64,000 nucleotides of DNA from Lentzea sp. NEAU-D7 (GTDB lineage Bacteria > Actinomycetota > Actinomycetes > Mycobacteriales > Pseudonocardiaceae), in the NCBI RefSeq assembly GCF_026242055.1, contig NZ_JAPJDL010000009.1, forward strand, positions 96,432 to 160,431, written 5' to 3'. Made by a program: the position numbers and the translations under genes. Below are positions 49,862 through 57,905 of the stretch, one piece after another (the stretch's first letter is position 1; each line of letters starts with the position of its first letter). Below the pieces are notes generated by a model that saw only the letters and a program-made list of their open reading frames with translations, ran no database searches and was not told the DNA's origin.

Positions 49862-50337
49862 CCACCGTCAAGTTCGGCACCACCGTCACCCTGCCGTCCG
49901 ACACCGAGATCGCGATGTCGCGCACGTTCGACGCGCCCGCTTCGTTGGTGTGGAAGGCTTTCACGACTCCCTCGCTGCTGCGCCGCTGGCTGCTCGGCCC
50001 GGACGGCTGGGAGATGCCGATCTGCGAGGTCGACCTGCGCGTGGGCGGCAAGTGGCGCTACGGCTGGGCGCAGCCGGACGGCTCCGGCGCGTTCGAGATG
50101 CACGGCGAGTACACCGAGGTCACGCCCCATTCGCGGTTGTCGAACACGGAGATCTTCGAGGACAACCCGCCGGCCGTGTCGACGGTGACGTTCGTCGAGG
50201 AGGACGGCCGCACCGTGATGACCACGACGATGAAGCTGGTGTCACAGGAAGCGCGCGACGCGGTGCTGGCGTCCGGCATGTCGGACGGCGCCGGGCGTTC
50301 CTACGAGCGCCTGGGCGAGGTCCTGGCCACGCTCTGA
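49858..50337 (+). CDS. SRPBCC/AHSA1-family protein
   Basis: This 159-residue START-like fold protein starts TLPSDTEIAMSRTFDAPASL and has VWKAFTTPSLLRRWLLGPDG, VGGKWRYGWAQPDGSG and FEMHGEYTEVTPHSRLSN, the usual AHSA1 pattern with the W-x-x-G core. Such proteins bind hydrophobic ligands in a deep pocket. Pairing with an ArsR repressor is a standard unit in actinobacteria, in which the regulator responds to the ligand or to stress. The ligand is unknown. Confidence 0.93.
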   Translation: MTTVKFGTTVTLPSDTEIAMSRTFDAPASLVWKAFTTPSLLRRWLLGPDGWEMPICEVDLRVGGKWRYGWAQPDGSGAFEMHGEYTEVTPHSRLSNTEIFEDNPPAVSTVTFVEEDGRTVMTTTMKLVSQEARDAVLASGMSDGAGRSYERLGEVLATL

Positions 50338-50442
50338 CGCTCCCGGCGGGACGGTCCACTGTGGCCGTTCTCGCTGCGTAATCACCTTTTGTGGCAACGC
50401 TTCCCCCGGTCGGGGCAAGACGTCGGGGTTACGTTCGGACGC

Positions 50443-50799
50443 ATGGGACGTTTCCTCGTGGCTCTGGCCGTCGTGCTCGGCTTCGCCGGGTCGACCACTC
50501 CCCTCGCTCACGCAGCGACAGGCACCCGCTGGGAGATCGCGCCGTGCGCGCCCGGCACGAAGGCGCTGTGGCTACCGCGCGTCGACAAGGCAGGCACGGA
50601 CCTGTCCTGCACGACCGAGGAGGCCCGTTCCGCCGCGGTGAAGGCGGCCTCGGACAGCGGCAGCCCGATGCGGATGGCTAACGTCGCCGTCGCGTTCTCG
50701 CAGCAGCTCGCCGACAGGTCGCTCACTCCGGAGTCGCCCTGCGTGCTGGGCGCCAAGGGAGCTGTGGGCGAGGCGATCGGCACCTGCGTGGCCGCTTGA
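50443..50799 (+). CDS. Small secreted protein with four cysteines
   Basis: The protein has 118 residues. The signal peptide MGRFLVALAVVLGFAGSTTP runs to AHAA, giving a mature part of about 95 residues. Four cysteines (in APCAPG, LSCTTEE, SPCVLG and GTCVAA) allow two disulphides. No lipobox is present, so it should be exported freely. No family is recognised. It stands alone, followed by a hairpin at 50814-50851. The ATG at 50443 is preferred over an in-frame ATG at 50389 because it places the signal at the start. Confidence 0.72.
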   Translation: MGRFLVALAVVLGFAGSTTPLAHAATGTRWEIAPCAPGTKALWLPRVDKAGTDLSCTTEEARSAAVKAASDSGSPMRMANVAVAFSQQLADRSLTPESPCVLGAKGAVGEAIGTCVAA

Positions 50800-50813
50800 T
50801 CGGGTGGCCTTGT

Positions 50814-50851
50814 CGGTGGTGTCCTGCATGATCCGGTGCGGGACACCACCG
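50814..50851. terminator. Long hairpin behind the small secreted-protein gene
   Basis: CGGTGGTGTCC and GGACACCACCG form a perfect 11-bp stem with a 16-base loop, followed by a run of G. It could end transcription of the gene before it. A relic end of a mobile element is an alternative, because an integrase remnant lies 520 bases further on. Confidence 0.5.
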
Positions 50852-50935
50852 GGGGGGAGTGCTCGTGATCGTGCAGGGTTCCGGCGACTTGCTGGATGCC
50901 GGCGCTGCAGTTCGAGCAGCGCTTCCCCGACCACG

Positions 50936-51253
50936 TCAATGGAGATCCAGCAGGGTTTCGAACCGGGCAGCCAGCACCGCGTCGACGCCACCGCTGATGG
51001 TCACGCTCAGGATCCCGCCTTCATGATCACGCGCGATCCGGAGGGTGATTTCGGGGGTGCCCACGATCGGATACTCGAACCAGGTACTAGGTGGCAGGTC
51101 AGCGTCCGTGGAGGGAATGCCGGCTTCCAGCGCACCGCTGTCGAGGTCGTCCCACCTGTAGTGAACGAGGGTAGCGATGTACTCGACGACTCTGGTCAGG
51201 TTGTCCTCGTAGATCCATCCGCCTACCTCGCGCATGCATGGATCATGTGTCAT
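50936..51253 (-). CDS. Unknown small acidic protein
   Basis: The product has about 105 residues and reads VEYIATLVHYRWDDLDSGAL, then PPSTWFEYPIVGTPEITLRI and ARDHEGGILSVTISGGVDAV, ending AARFETLLDLH. The pattern of a beta-rich domain followed by a short amphipathic helix is seen in small actinomycete proteins encoded near other unknown genes. The start is uncertain (51253 or the in-frame ATG at 51235). Nothing nearby points to its role. It lies on the edge of a region with mobile-element traces. Confidence 0.55.
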   Translation of the reverse strand: MTHDPCMREVGGWIYEDNLTRVVEYIATLVHYRWDDLDSGALEAGIPSTDADLPPSTWFEYPIVGTPEITLRIARDHEGGILSVTISGGVDAVLAARFETLLDLH

Positions 51254-51374
51254 CGAGCGAATCCCGGCACCCGCAATTCGGCAGGAGAGAGATCGTCAGG
51301 ACCCACTGAGCGTGGTCACAGTCAGTGGTCGTGTCCAGCAAGCGCGAGCTTCACGGTGGCTCTTCCTCGGAAGG

Positions 51375-51521
51375 ACCCTGGCGGAGTACCTGGGCCGCTC
51401 GGACCCTGACTTCACGCTCCGGACGTACGCGCACCTGGTGCCGTCCAGTTGTGAACGGGCGCGGCTCGCCATGGACGGCGTGTTCGGCGGCTCTCATGAT
51501 CACGGCCTGGAGGCGGCCTGA
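51375..51521 (+). pseudogene. Remnant of a tyrosine recombinase (phage-type integrase)
   Basis: The frame TLAEYLGRSDPDFTLRTYAH followed by LVPSSCERARLAMDGVFG matches the C-terminal end of actinomycete tyrosine recombinases, including the catalytic tyrosine in LRTYAHL (codon at 51426). The upstream part, with the catalytic R and HxLR box, is absent, and the residues before position 51375 in this frame have no similarity. The piece is a truncated relic with no start of its own. It marks a past integration next to fadE25. Confidence 0.8.
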
Positions 51522-51574
51522 TCATGGAAATCAGGAGCCCCCAGGCCGTGACCCGAGGTGGTGATCCAGCTGTT

Positions 51575-52738
51575 TCAGCCGTTGAGCACGGCGCGCGACA
51601 TGACCACGCGCTGCACCTGGTTCGTGCCCTCGTAGATCTGCGTGATCTTCGCGTCCCGCATCATCCGCTCGACCGGGAAGTCGCGCGTGTAGCCGGCGCC
51701 GCCGAAGAGCTGCACCGCGTCCGTCGTGACCTCCATGGCCACGTCGGAGGCGAAGCACTTGGCGGCGGCGGTGATGAAGCCGATGTTCGGCTCGCCGCGT
51801 TCCGCCTTGGCGGCCGCGACGTAGACCATGTGGCGGGCCGCCTCGATCTTCATCGCCATGTCGGCGAGCATGAACTGGACGCCCTGGAAGTCCGAAATGG
51901 ACTTTCCGAACTGCTTGCGGTCCTTGACGTACGCGACCGCTGCTTCCAGTGCGCCCTGCGCGATGCCGACTGCCTGGGCGCCGATGGTCGGGCGGGTGTG
52001 GTCCAGGGTCCGCAGGGCGGTCTTCAGACCGGTGCCCGGCTCGCCGATGATGCGGTTGGCCGGGATGGTGCAGTTCTCGAAGTAGATCTCGCGGGTCGGC
52101 GAGCCCTTGATGCCGAGCTTGCGCTCCTTCGGGCCGACCGAGAAGCCCGGGTCGTCCTTGTGCACGACGAACGCGGAGATGCCCTGCGACTTCTTCGGGG
52201 CGTTCGGGTCCGTCACGGCCATGACGGTGTACCAGGTGGACTCGCCCGCGTTGGTGATCCAGCACTTGGTGCCGTTGAGCAGCCAGTCCGAGCCGTCCAG
52301 CACGGCGCGCGTTCGCATCGACGCGGTGTCGGAGCCCGCCTCGCGCTCGGACAGCGCGTAGGACGCCATGGCCTCGCCCGAGGCGATGGACGGCATGACG
52401 AGCTGCTTCAGCTCGTCGGAGGCCGAGAGCAGGATCGGCATGGTGCCGAGCTTGTTCACCGCCGGGATCAGCGAGGACGACGCGCAGACGCGGGCCACTT
52501 CCTCGATGACGATGCAGGTGGCGACCGAGTCGGCGCCTTGGCCGTCGTAGTCCTCGGGCACGTGCACGGCCGCGAAGCCCGCCTTGACCAGGGCGTTGTG
52601 TGCCTCCACCGGGAAGCGCTCGTTCTCGTCGACCTCGGCCGCGTACGGCTTGATCTCCTTCTCGGCGAGTGAGCGGACGGCCTCTCGCAGCGCCTCGTGC
52701 TCCTCGGCGAGCTGGTAGGTGCCGAAGCTCGGGTTCAC
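51575..52738 (-). CDS. fadE25: Acyl-CoA dehydrogenase
   Basis: This 387-residue flavoprotein oxidises acyl-CoA to trans-2-enoyl-CoA. It closely resembles what I recall of FadE25 of M. tuberculosis: ALSEREAGSDTASMRTRAVL (first signature), STWYTVMAVTDPN, DHTRPTIGAQAVGIAQGALE and LFGGAGYTRDFPVERMMRDA followed by KITQIYEGTNQVQR with the catalytic glutamate. GTG 52738 has GGGAGG upstream. It lies 78 bases behind purE on the same strand, in the same order as Rv3276c-Rv3274c. The chain-length preference is not shown by sequence. Confidence 0.95.
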   Translation of the reverse strand: MNPSFGTYQLAEEHEALREAVRSLAEKEIKPYAAEVDENERFPVEAHNALVKAGFAAVHVPEDYDGQGADSVATCIVIEEVARVCASSSLIPAVNKLGTMPILLSASDELKQLVMPSIASGEAMASYALSEREAGSDTASMRTRAVLDGSDWLLNGTKCWITNAGESTWYTVMAVTDPNAPKKSQGISAFVVHKDDPGFSVGPKERKLGIKGSPTREIYFENCTIPANRIIGEPGTGLKTALRTLDHTRPTIGAQAVGIAQGALEAAVAYVKDRKQFGKSISDFQGVQFMLADMAMKIEAARHMVYVAAAKAERGEPNIGFITAAAKCFASDVAMEVTTDAVQLFGGAGYTRDFPVERMMRDAKITQIYEGTNQVQRVVMSRAVLNG

Positions 52739-52816
52739 CTTGTTACCTCCCGGTAGCGAGTACTCGGCACGATGTTAGCGCCCGTTCACGTCGGGCGCTG
52801 CTGTGCTGTTGAGCAC

Positions 52817-53305
52817 TCAGAGGGACTTCTGCAGCGCCGCGTCCTTGTCTAGTACGAGCTGCTCGAGTTCTGCCTGGAAGCGCGCCATGCGCTCCTGCAG
52901 TCCGGCGTCCGAGGAGGCCAGCATCCGGACGGCCAGCAGGCCCGCGTTGCGCGCACCACCCACTGAGACCGTGGCGACCGGGACGCCCGCGGGCATCTGC
53001 ACGATCGAGAGCAGCGAGTCCATGCCGTCGAGGTACTTCAACGGCACCGGAACGCCGATCACCGGGAGCACGGTCGCGGAGGCGACCATGCCGGGCAGGT
53101 GGGCGGCGCCGCCGGCACCCGCGATGATCACGCGCAGGCCGCGGGAGGCGGCCGACGACGCGTAGTCGAGCATCCGCTGCGGGGTGCGGTGCGCGGAGAC
53201 GACGCTCACCTCGAACGGCACGTCGAACTCGGCGAGCGCCTCGGTGGCCGCCTTCATCACCGGCCAGTCCGAGTCGCTGCCCATGATCACGCCAACCTGA
53301 GTCAC
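52817..53305 (-). CDS. purE: N5-carboxyaminoimidazole ribonucleotide mutase
   Basis: PurE moves the carboxylate of N5-CAIR to form CAIR in purine synthesis. The 162-residue protein shows [40 protein letters not shown] and [20 protein letters not shown], all signature motifs of class I PurE, ending in [20 protein letters not shown]. Its GTG overlaps the purK TGA by four bases (GTGA), so the two are translationally coupled. Confidence 0.97.
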   Translation of the reverse strand: MTQVGVIMGSDSDWPVMKAATEALAEFDVPFEVSVVSAHRTPQRMLDYASSAASRGLRVIIAGAGGAAHLPGMVASATVLPVIGVPVPLKYLDGMDSLLSIVQMPAGVPVATVSVGGARNAGLLAVRMLASSDAGLQERMARFQAELEQLVLDKDAALQKSL

Positions 53306-54489
53306 TCCGCACTCCCGTGAATGTCGTATCCGTCTGACCAAACGCCCGTGGACAGCCAGTCCGCGGCGAGCCGCGCGCGCTGGCGGACCTCGGCCATGTC
53401 CTTGCCGAGGAACGTCACGTGCCCGATCTTGCGGCCCGGCCGTTCCTCCTTGCCGTACAGGTGCACGTGCGCGTCCGGGTACCGGGCGAACAGGTGGTGC
53501 ACGCGCTCGTCGGGGCCCATCGCGGGCGGCTCGGTCGCGCCGAGGACGTTCGCCATCACGACGGCCGGCGCCATCAGGTCGGTGCGGCCGAGCGGGTAGT
53601 CCAGGACGGCCCGCAGGTGCTGCTCGAACTGCGACGTGCGCGCGCCCTCGATCGACCAGTGGCCGGAGTTGTGCGGGCGCATCGCGAGCTCGTTCACGAC
53701 CACGCCGTCCGCGGTCTCGAACAGCTCGACGGCCAGCACGCCCACGACGCCCAGGGCGTCGGCGACCTTCAGCGCCAGCTCCTGGGCGGCGGCCCCGTCC
53801 AGCGCGGGAGCGGGTGCCAGCACCTCGACGCAGATGCCGTCGGACTGCACGGTCTCGACGACCGGCCACGCCGCGCCCTGCCCGAACGGCGAGCGAGCCA
53901 CGACGGCGGCCAGCTCGCGGCGCATCGGCACGCACTGCTCGACCATGAGCGGCGTGCCGGCCTCCAGCAGTTCGGGGACGACCCGCTCGGCGCTCTGCGG
54001 GGTGTTCAGCATCCACACGCCACGCCCGTCGTAGCCGCCGCGGACCGCCTTCAGCACGCACGGCCAGCCGTTCTCCGCGCCGAAGCGGAGCACGTCGCGC
54101 ACCTCGTGCACCTCGGCGAACGGCGGCACCGGCAGGCCCAGCTCGGCCAGCCGCACGCGCATCTTCAGCTTGTCCTGCGCGAACTGCAGCGCGTCCGGGC
54201 CGGGGTGCACCTTCACGCCCTCGGCGGCCAGCGCGCGGAGGTGCTCCTGCGGCACGTGCTCGTGGTCGAACGTGACCACCTCGCAGCCCTTCGCGAACGA
54301 GCGCAGCGCGTCGAGGTCGGTGTGCGTGCCGAGCACCACGTCCCGCGCGACGAGCGCGGCGGGGTCGTTCTCGGAGACTGCGAGCACGCGCAGCGACTGC
54401 CCGAGCGGGATCGCGGCCTGGTGCGTCATGCGGGCGAGCTGCCCGCCGCCGATCATTCCGACGACGGGGAGACGGGTACGAGAGTCCAC
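53302..54489 (-). CDS. purK: N5-carboxyaminoimidazole ribonucleotide synthase
   Basis: PurK uses ATP and bicarbonate to carboxylate AIR on N5. The 395-residue ATP-grasp enzyme starts [20 protein letters not shown], then [18 protein letters not shown], the ATP-binding [38 protein letters not shown] and [23 protein letters not shown] 54489 is used. It is followed by purE with a four-base overlap. In mycobacteria the gtrA gene is the next one upstream; here the ABC transporter, sigma factor and others lie between them. Confidence 0.97.
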   Translation of the reverse strand: MDSRTRLPVVGMIGGGQLARMTHQAAIPLGQSLRVLAVSENDPAALVARDVVLGTHTDLDALRSFAKGCEVVTFDHEHVPQEHLRALAAEGVKVHPGPDALQFAQDKLKMRVRLAELGLPVPPFAEVHEVRDVLRFGAENGWPCVLKAVRGGYDGRGVWMLNTPQSAERVVPELLEAGTPLMVEQCVPMRRELAAVVARSPFGQGAAWPVVETVQSDGICVEVLAPAPALDGAAAQELALKVADALGVVGVLAVELFETADGVVVNELAMRPHNSGHWSIEGARTSQFEQHLRAVLDYPLGRTDLMAPAVVMANVLGATEPPAMGPDERVHHLFARYPDAHVHLYGKEERPGRKIGHVTFLGKDMAEVRQRARLAADWLSTGVWSDGYDIHGSAE

Positions 54490-54551
54490 GGTTCAGGCAT
54501 CCTACCTGCGGCTACAGCGACACTCACCACCACGCCCAGCTCGTGCCCGCG

Positions 54552-55715
54552 CTAGCCCCCGGCCTTGGGGGCGGAGGAATCCGGCGTGCTCTCCGCGCTG
54601 TCCTCGCCCGAAGCGGACTTCGGCTCCGAGGCCTCGGCGGGCTCCGGCTCCACCCCCGGGTCGAACGCAGGCCCGGGCTCCGCCTCCGGATCGAACGCAG
54701 GCCCGGGCTCCGCCTCCGGATCGAACGCAGGCCCGGGCTCGGCCCCCGGATCGAACGCGGGCGCGGGGGCGGACTCGGCCGCCGCTCCGGCCAGGACCAC
54801 GGCCGGCCCGGAAACGGCGACCAGCGACTGCTCCCCGATGCGGCGGTGTGAGCGGGAGGGCTTCCACCCGCCACCGTGCCGCATCAACCGGAACACGAGC
54901 AGGAACAGCCCCGAGGCCAGCAGCGCACACACGAAGAACTCGATGATCTGGAACGTCGTGACCCGCTCGATCGGCTGATATTCGACGTACGTGCCGATGG
55001 CGGCTCTTTCGTTGCGCATGCAGGTGTTCGTGTTGATCGCGTCCACGCACTTGTCCAGCACGGGCACCGGTTCGAGGTCGGGGCCGATGAAGCCGCTGCC
55101 GAGTTCGAGTCCGCGTTCCGGCACGACCGGGGTGTTCTCCCAGCGCACGATCGCGCGTGCCGGCGGCAAGTAGTAGTCGCGCGCCATCACGGACATGAGG
55201 ACGCGCACGAGCATGAAGAACACCAGGGTGCCCGCGATAGCCGTCATCACGTGCCTGGTCAGCAGGCCGACGAGCACGCCGATAGCCAGCCCGAGGACGG
55301 CGTAACCGGCCTGCACGAGCGGGGTGGCCTCGAACGAGGACCACGATCTGCGCGTGCCGACGTAACCGTCTCCGGTTCCGACGAGCGCGCCCAGCAGGAC
55401 GGCCAGGACGCCGAGCACGAGCAACTTGCCGCGCAACCACTCCACGGGCGTGACGTCCTGGCCCCAGGCCACGAAGTAGGTGCGTTCCTCCAGCTCACGG
55501 GCGATGAGCGGTGCACCCCAGAACATGCCGACCACACCGCCGAACCCGATCTGCACCATGAGGGCGTAGAAGCCGACGATCGGCATCGTGGCCGGTCCGC
55601 CCTCGAACTCCGTCGAGACGAGGCCGTACACGGCGAGCAGGGCGACGGCGGTGACGCCGAGGATGGGCCAGCGGTGCTGACGCCAGGTCAGCCAGATGAT
55701 CGAACCCGCGTTCAC
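54552..55715 (-). CDS. ABC transporter permease with a repeat-rich C-terminal tail
   Basis: The 387-residue protein starts VNAGSIIWLTWRQHRWPILG and has six membrane segments (residues 17-290), as in YtrC/YtrD-like bacterial ABC-2 permeases. An exported loop with cysteines lies between the fifth and sixth. After residue 300 comes a cytoplasmic Pro/Glu-rich tail with a 10-residue repeat (AFDPEAEPGP and variants) present about four times, encoded by a 30-base tandem repeat. The tail is unusual for this family. GTG 55715 overlaps the ATPase stop by four bases. The substrate is unknown. Confidence 0.88.
   Translation of the reverse strand: MNAGSIIWLTWRQHRWPILGVTAVALLAVYGLVSTEFEGGPATMPIVGFYALMVQIGFGGVVGMFWGAPLIARELEERTYFVAWGQDVTPVEWLRGKLLVLGVLAVLLGALVGTGDGYVGTRRSWSSFEATPLVQAGYAVLGLAIGVLVGLLTRHVMTAIAGTLVFFMLVRVLMSVMARDYYLPPARAIVRWENTPVVPERGLELGSGFIGPDLEPVPVLDKCVDAINTNTCMRNERAAIGTYVEYQPIERVTTFQIIEFFVCALLASGLFLLVFRLMRHGGGWKPSRSHRRIGEQSLVAVSGPAVVLAGAAAESAPAPAFDPGAEPGPAFDPEAEPGPAFDPEAEPGPAFDPGVEPEPAEASEPKSASGEDSAESTPDSSAPKAGG
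54649..54765. repeat. 30-base tandem repeat inside the permease gene
   Basis: Two exact 30-base units occupy 54661-54690 and 54691-54720. A third with a few changes follows to 54750, and a partial fourth to about 54765. The unit length is a multiple of three, so the reading frame is kept. Such arrays change copy number easily. Confidence 0.9.
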
Positions 55716-56506
55716 GCCGCACGCTCCAGGTGCGCCACGACCAGCTCCTCCAGCGTCACGTACCGCGCTGTCCACGGCTCGTCGATCCGCGCGCCGCCGG
55801 AACGCACCAGGTACGACGATTGCGATCTGCCGTGCTTCGCGAGCACCACGGGTCCCTCCACGGGTGGTTTCGAGGCGTGCGGACCGGTGTAGAGGACGTG
55901 CTCCTCCAGCAGCTCGTCCGTGTCGCCGTTCACCAGCAGGCGGCCGTTCGAGAGCAGCAGCAGCCGGTCGGCGACGCCCCCGATCTCCGCCACGACGTGC
56001 GTGGAGAAGATCAGCGTCATGCCGTTGTCGTTGACCTCGGTCAGCAACTCCCGCATGACCTTCTGGCGCGCCAAAGGGTCCAGTTCGGCCAGTGGCTCGT
56101 CCAGCAGCAGGACGTCCGGGCGGGCGCCCAACGCCAGTGCGAGCGTCACGTGCGTGCGCTGGCCGCCGGACAGGTCACCGATCTGGAGCCTGCGCGGCAC
56201 CTTGAACCGGGTGAGCCACCCGTCGGCGCGTTCCTCGTCCCAGACGTCGTTCATGCGGCGGCCGAACTGCAGCACGTCCGCGACCTTGAACGACTTGTAC
56301 ATCGGCTTGTGCTGCGGCACGTACGCCACCCGGCCCGCGATCGACGAGTGACCCCAGTCCGGCGGCAGGTGCCCGGCCAGCACGTTGAGCAACGTCGACT
56401 TGCCGGAGCCGTTGGCCCCGACCACGGCCGTCACACTGCCCGGCGGCAGCTCGAAGGAGACGTTCCGCAACGCCCACTTCGACACATCGGCCGCGACCAC
56501 GCTCAT
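55712..56506 (-). CDS. ABC transporter ATP-binding protein
   Basis: The 264-residue ATPase has Walker A VVGANGSGKSTLLNVLAGHL, Q-loop VPQHKPMYKSFKVADVL, signature GDLSGGQRTHVTLALALGAR, Walker B PDVLLLDEPLAELDPLARQ and the switch histidine in LIFSTHVVAEI. The C-terminus beyond residue 215 contains a small extra region (HASKPPVEGPVVLAKHGRSQ) seen in YtrB/BcrA-like subunits. ATG 56506 follows the GntR stop. It overlaps the permease start by four bases. The three-gene unit GntR-ATPase-permease is typical of YtrA-type operons. Confidence 0.95.
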   Translation of the reverse strand: MSVVAADVSKWALRNVSFELPPGSVTAVVGANGSGKSTLLNVLAGHLPPDWGHSSIAGRVAYVPQHKPMYKSFKVADVLQFGRRMNDVWDEERADGWLTRFKVPRRLQIGDLSGGQRTHVTLALALGARPDVLLLDEPLAELDPLARQKVMRELLTEVNDNGMTLIFSTHVVAEIGGVADRLLLLSNGRLLVNGDTDELLEEHVLYTGPHASKPPVEGPVVLAKHGRSQSSYLVRSGGARIDEPWTARYVTLEELVVAHLERAA

Positions 56507-56883
56507 TGCGCTCCCCCACTCAGCACCTCGCGCATCAGCGCGTTGATGTCCTCGTCCTCCAACCCGGCGGAGCGCGCCTTCGCGACCCATGCGGCGAGAT
56601 CGGCGCGCAACGGGTCCAGGTCCTCGGGGGCGGCGGACCCCAAGGAGGCCTTGACGAAGGTGCCGGAGCCCTGACGGGCTTCGACGAGGCCCGCGAGCTC
56701 CAGCTCGCGATAGGCCTTGAGCACGGTGTTCGCGTTCACCCCGCTGGTGGCGACGACGTCGCGCACCGTCGGCAGCCGATCACCCGGCTGCAACCAGCCG
56801 AGCCTCATGGCCTCCCTGACCTGCTGTCCCAGCTGCAGGTACGCGGGAAATCCGCTGCCGCGGTCAACGTGGAACTCGACCAC
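56503..56883 (-). CDS. GntR-family regulator, YtrA subgroup
   Basis: The 126-residue protein has the GntR winged helix at its N-terminus: GFPAYLQLGQQVREAMRLGW, LQPGDRLPTVRDVVATSGVN and ANTVLKAYRELELAGLVEAR. A short helical C-terminal domain of about 50 residues follows, which defines the YtrA subgroup that usually regulates adjacent ABC transporters. GTG 56883 has GGGGAG five bases upstream. Its stop overlaps the ATPase start by four bases. A palindrome upstream is its likely operator. Confidence 0.93.
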   Translation of the reverse strand: MVEFHVDRGSGFPAYLQLGQQVREAMRLGWLQPGDRLPTVRDVVATSGVNANTVLKAYRELELAGLVEARQGSGTFVKASLGSAAPEDLDPLRADLAAWVAKARSAGLEDEDINALMREVLSGGAQ

Positions 56884-56897
56884 GCACGCTCCCCAGA

Positions 56898-56919
56898 TTG
56901 TTCTAGTCAACTAGCACAA
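56898..56919. promoter_or_regulatory. 22-bp palindrome, probable GntR operator
   Basis: TTGT-t-CTAG, a tcaa centre, and CTAG-c-ACAA form an almost perfect palindrome 15 bases upstream of the GntR start. Every paired position is symmetric except the two single spacer bases and the centre. It is placed to cover the operon promoter, so the GntR protein probably represses its own operon. Confidence 0.7.
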
Positions 56920-56995
56920 TAGAACACTTCTGCGGGTGTTGTGAAGCGACCGCGGTGGGGACGCGGGGAGGGCCGCCGGGCGCGGGACAGGGGGG

Positions 56996-57763
56996 TCAGC
57001 GCCCGAGCGAGGTGAGGAGCGCACGCGCCTCGGCGTGCGTGTCCGGCAGCTGTTCGACCCAGACCTTGGCGGGGCCGACCGGCCGGACGTTGGGGTCGTC
57101 GGCGAGCCTGTCGGCAGCCAGGACCCTGAGGTTGGAGACCCTTCGGGCAAGAAGTCCGTCACGACGGACCAGCACCGCGGCCACGCACGGGCCGAGGGTC
57201 GCCAGCGTCTCGCCGCCGTCGAAGACGGTGCGCAACGCGTCCGACACGAGTGTCATCGCGACGACGCGGGACCAGCCCGATGCGCGGTGCACGTCGAGCC
57301 GCAGCAGGACGAGGGCGTAGTCGAGGGACGCGACCGGTGTCTCCCGGTACACCTCACCCAGCCGTGTCCTCAGGTAGGCGGCGGTCGCCAGCCCGGTCAA
57401 CGGGTCCTCGGCCGCGCAGTCGCCGGCCTGCTTGGTCACCACGTCCGCCCACCCCAGCGCCGTCAGGCGCACCATCCGCGACGGGAGCGCGTCGATGTCC
57501 GGCGACACGACGTGCGAACCGTCCGTCAGCACGGCGTGCAGCGCGGCCAGGTCCAGCAGCGTCTCGCTCAGGCCCGCTCCGGCCTCGGCCCGTGCTCGGC
57601 CCAGCCTGACCAGCGCGTCGCCGGGGTCGGCTTCCTCCAGCATCGCCGCGCACACGTCGTCGACCTCGGCGAGCGGCCAGTCTGCGGGGAACGCCCAGCC
57701 GGCGGCCATGGTGGCGGTCCGCCACCTCGACTTCAGCAGGCGCTCCGCATGTGCGACACCCAC
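56996..57763 (-). CDS. Degenerate GGDEF-domain-like protein
   Basis: The 255-residue protein has a helical N-terminal half. From residue 120 it has DPLTGLATAAYLRTRLGEVY, the well-known start of a diguanylate cyclase domain. The GGDEF signature is replaced by TLGPCVAAVLVRR, and the metal aspartates are not kept, so cyclic-di-GMP synthesis is not expected. The protein may bind GTP or c-di-GMP or only serve as a scaffold. It is divergent from the sigma-factor fusion gene, 142 bases away. Its start at GTG 57763 is a best estimate. Confidence 0.75.
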   Translation of the reverse strand: MGVAHAERLLKSRWRTATMAAGWAFPADWPLAEVDDVCAAMLEEADPGDALVRLGRARAEAGAGLSETLLDLAALHAVLTDGSHVVSPDIDALPSRMVRLTALGWADVVTKQAGDCAAEDPLTGLATAAYLRTRLGEVYRETPVASLDYALVLLRLDVHRASGWSRVVAMTLVSDALRTVFDGGETLATLGPCVAAVLVRRDGLLARRVSNLRVLAADRLADDPNVRPVGPAKVWVEQLPDTHAEARALLTSLGR

Positions 57764-57905
57764 CCGGTCTCCCTTCAGTTCGCCCGATTCCAGGTGGGAG
57801 ACGCAGCCGTCGCTCGTTCGTGACGCAACCCGCGCGGGGGATTGAGATGACTGCGCCAGCCGCCGTAAGTCACACTGGGCGCCGCGTGGGAGGGGAACAA
57901 AGACT

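Noticed and set aside
50342..50362. Hairpin behind the SRPBCC gene as a terminator
   Set aside because: Only four to six pairs form before mismatches, too weak to claim.
50945..50975. TTTCGAACC-like T-loop sequence suggesting a tRNA
   Set aside because: Stems do not form and the sequence lies in the coding frame of the small minus-strand gene.
54649..54765. Repeat array considered as CRISPR
   Set aside because: There are no unique spacers. The units are contiguous 30-mers that keep the reading frame of the permease.
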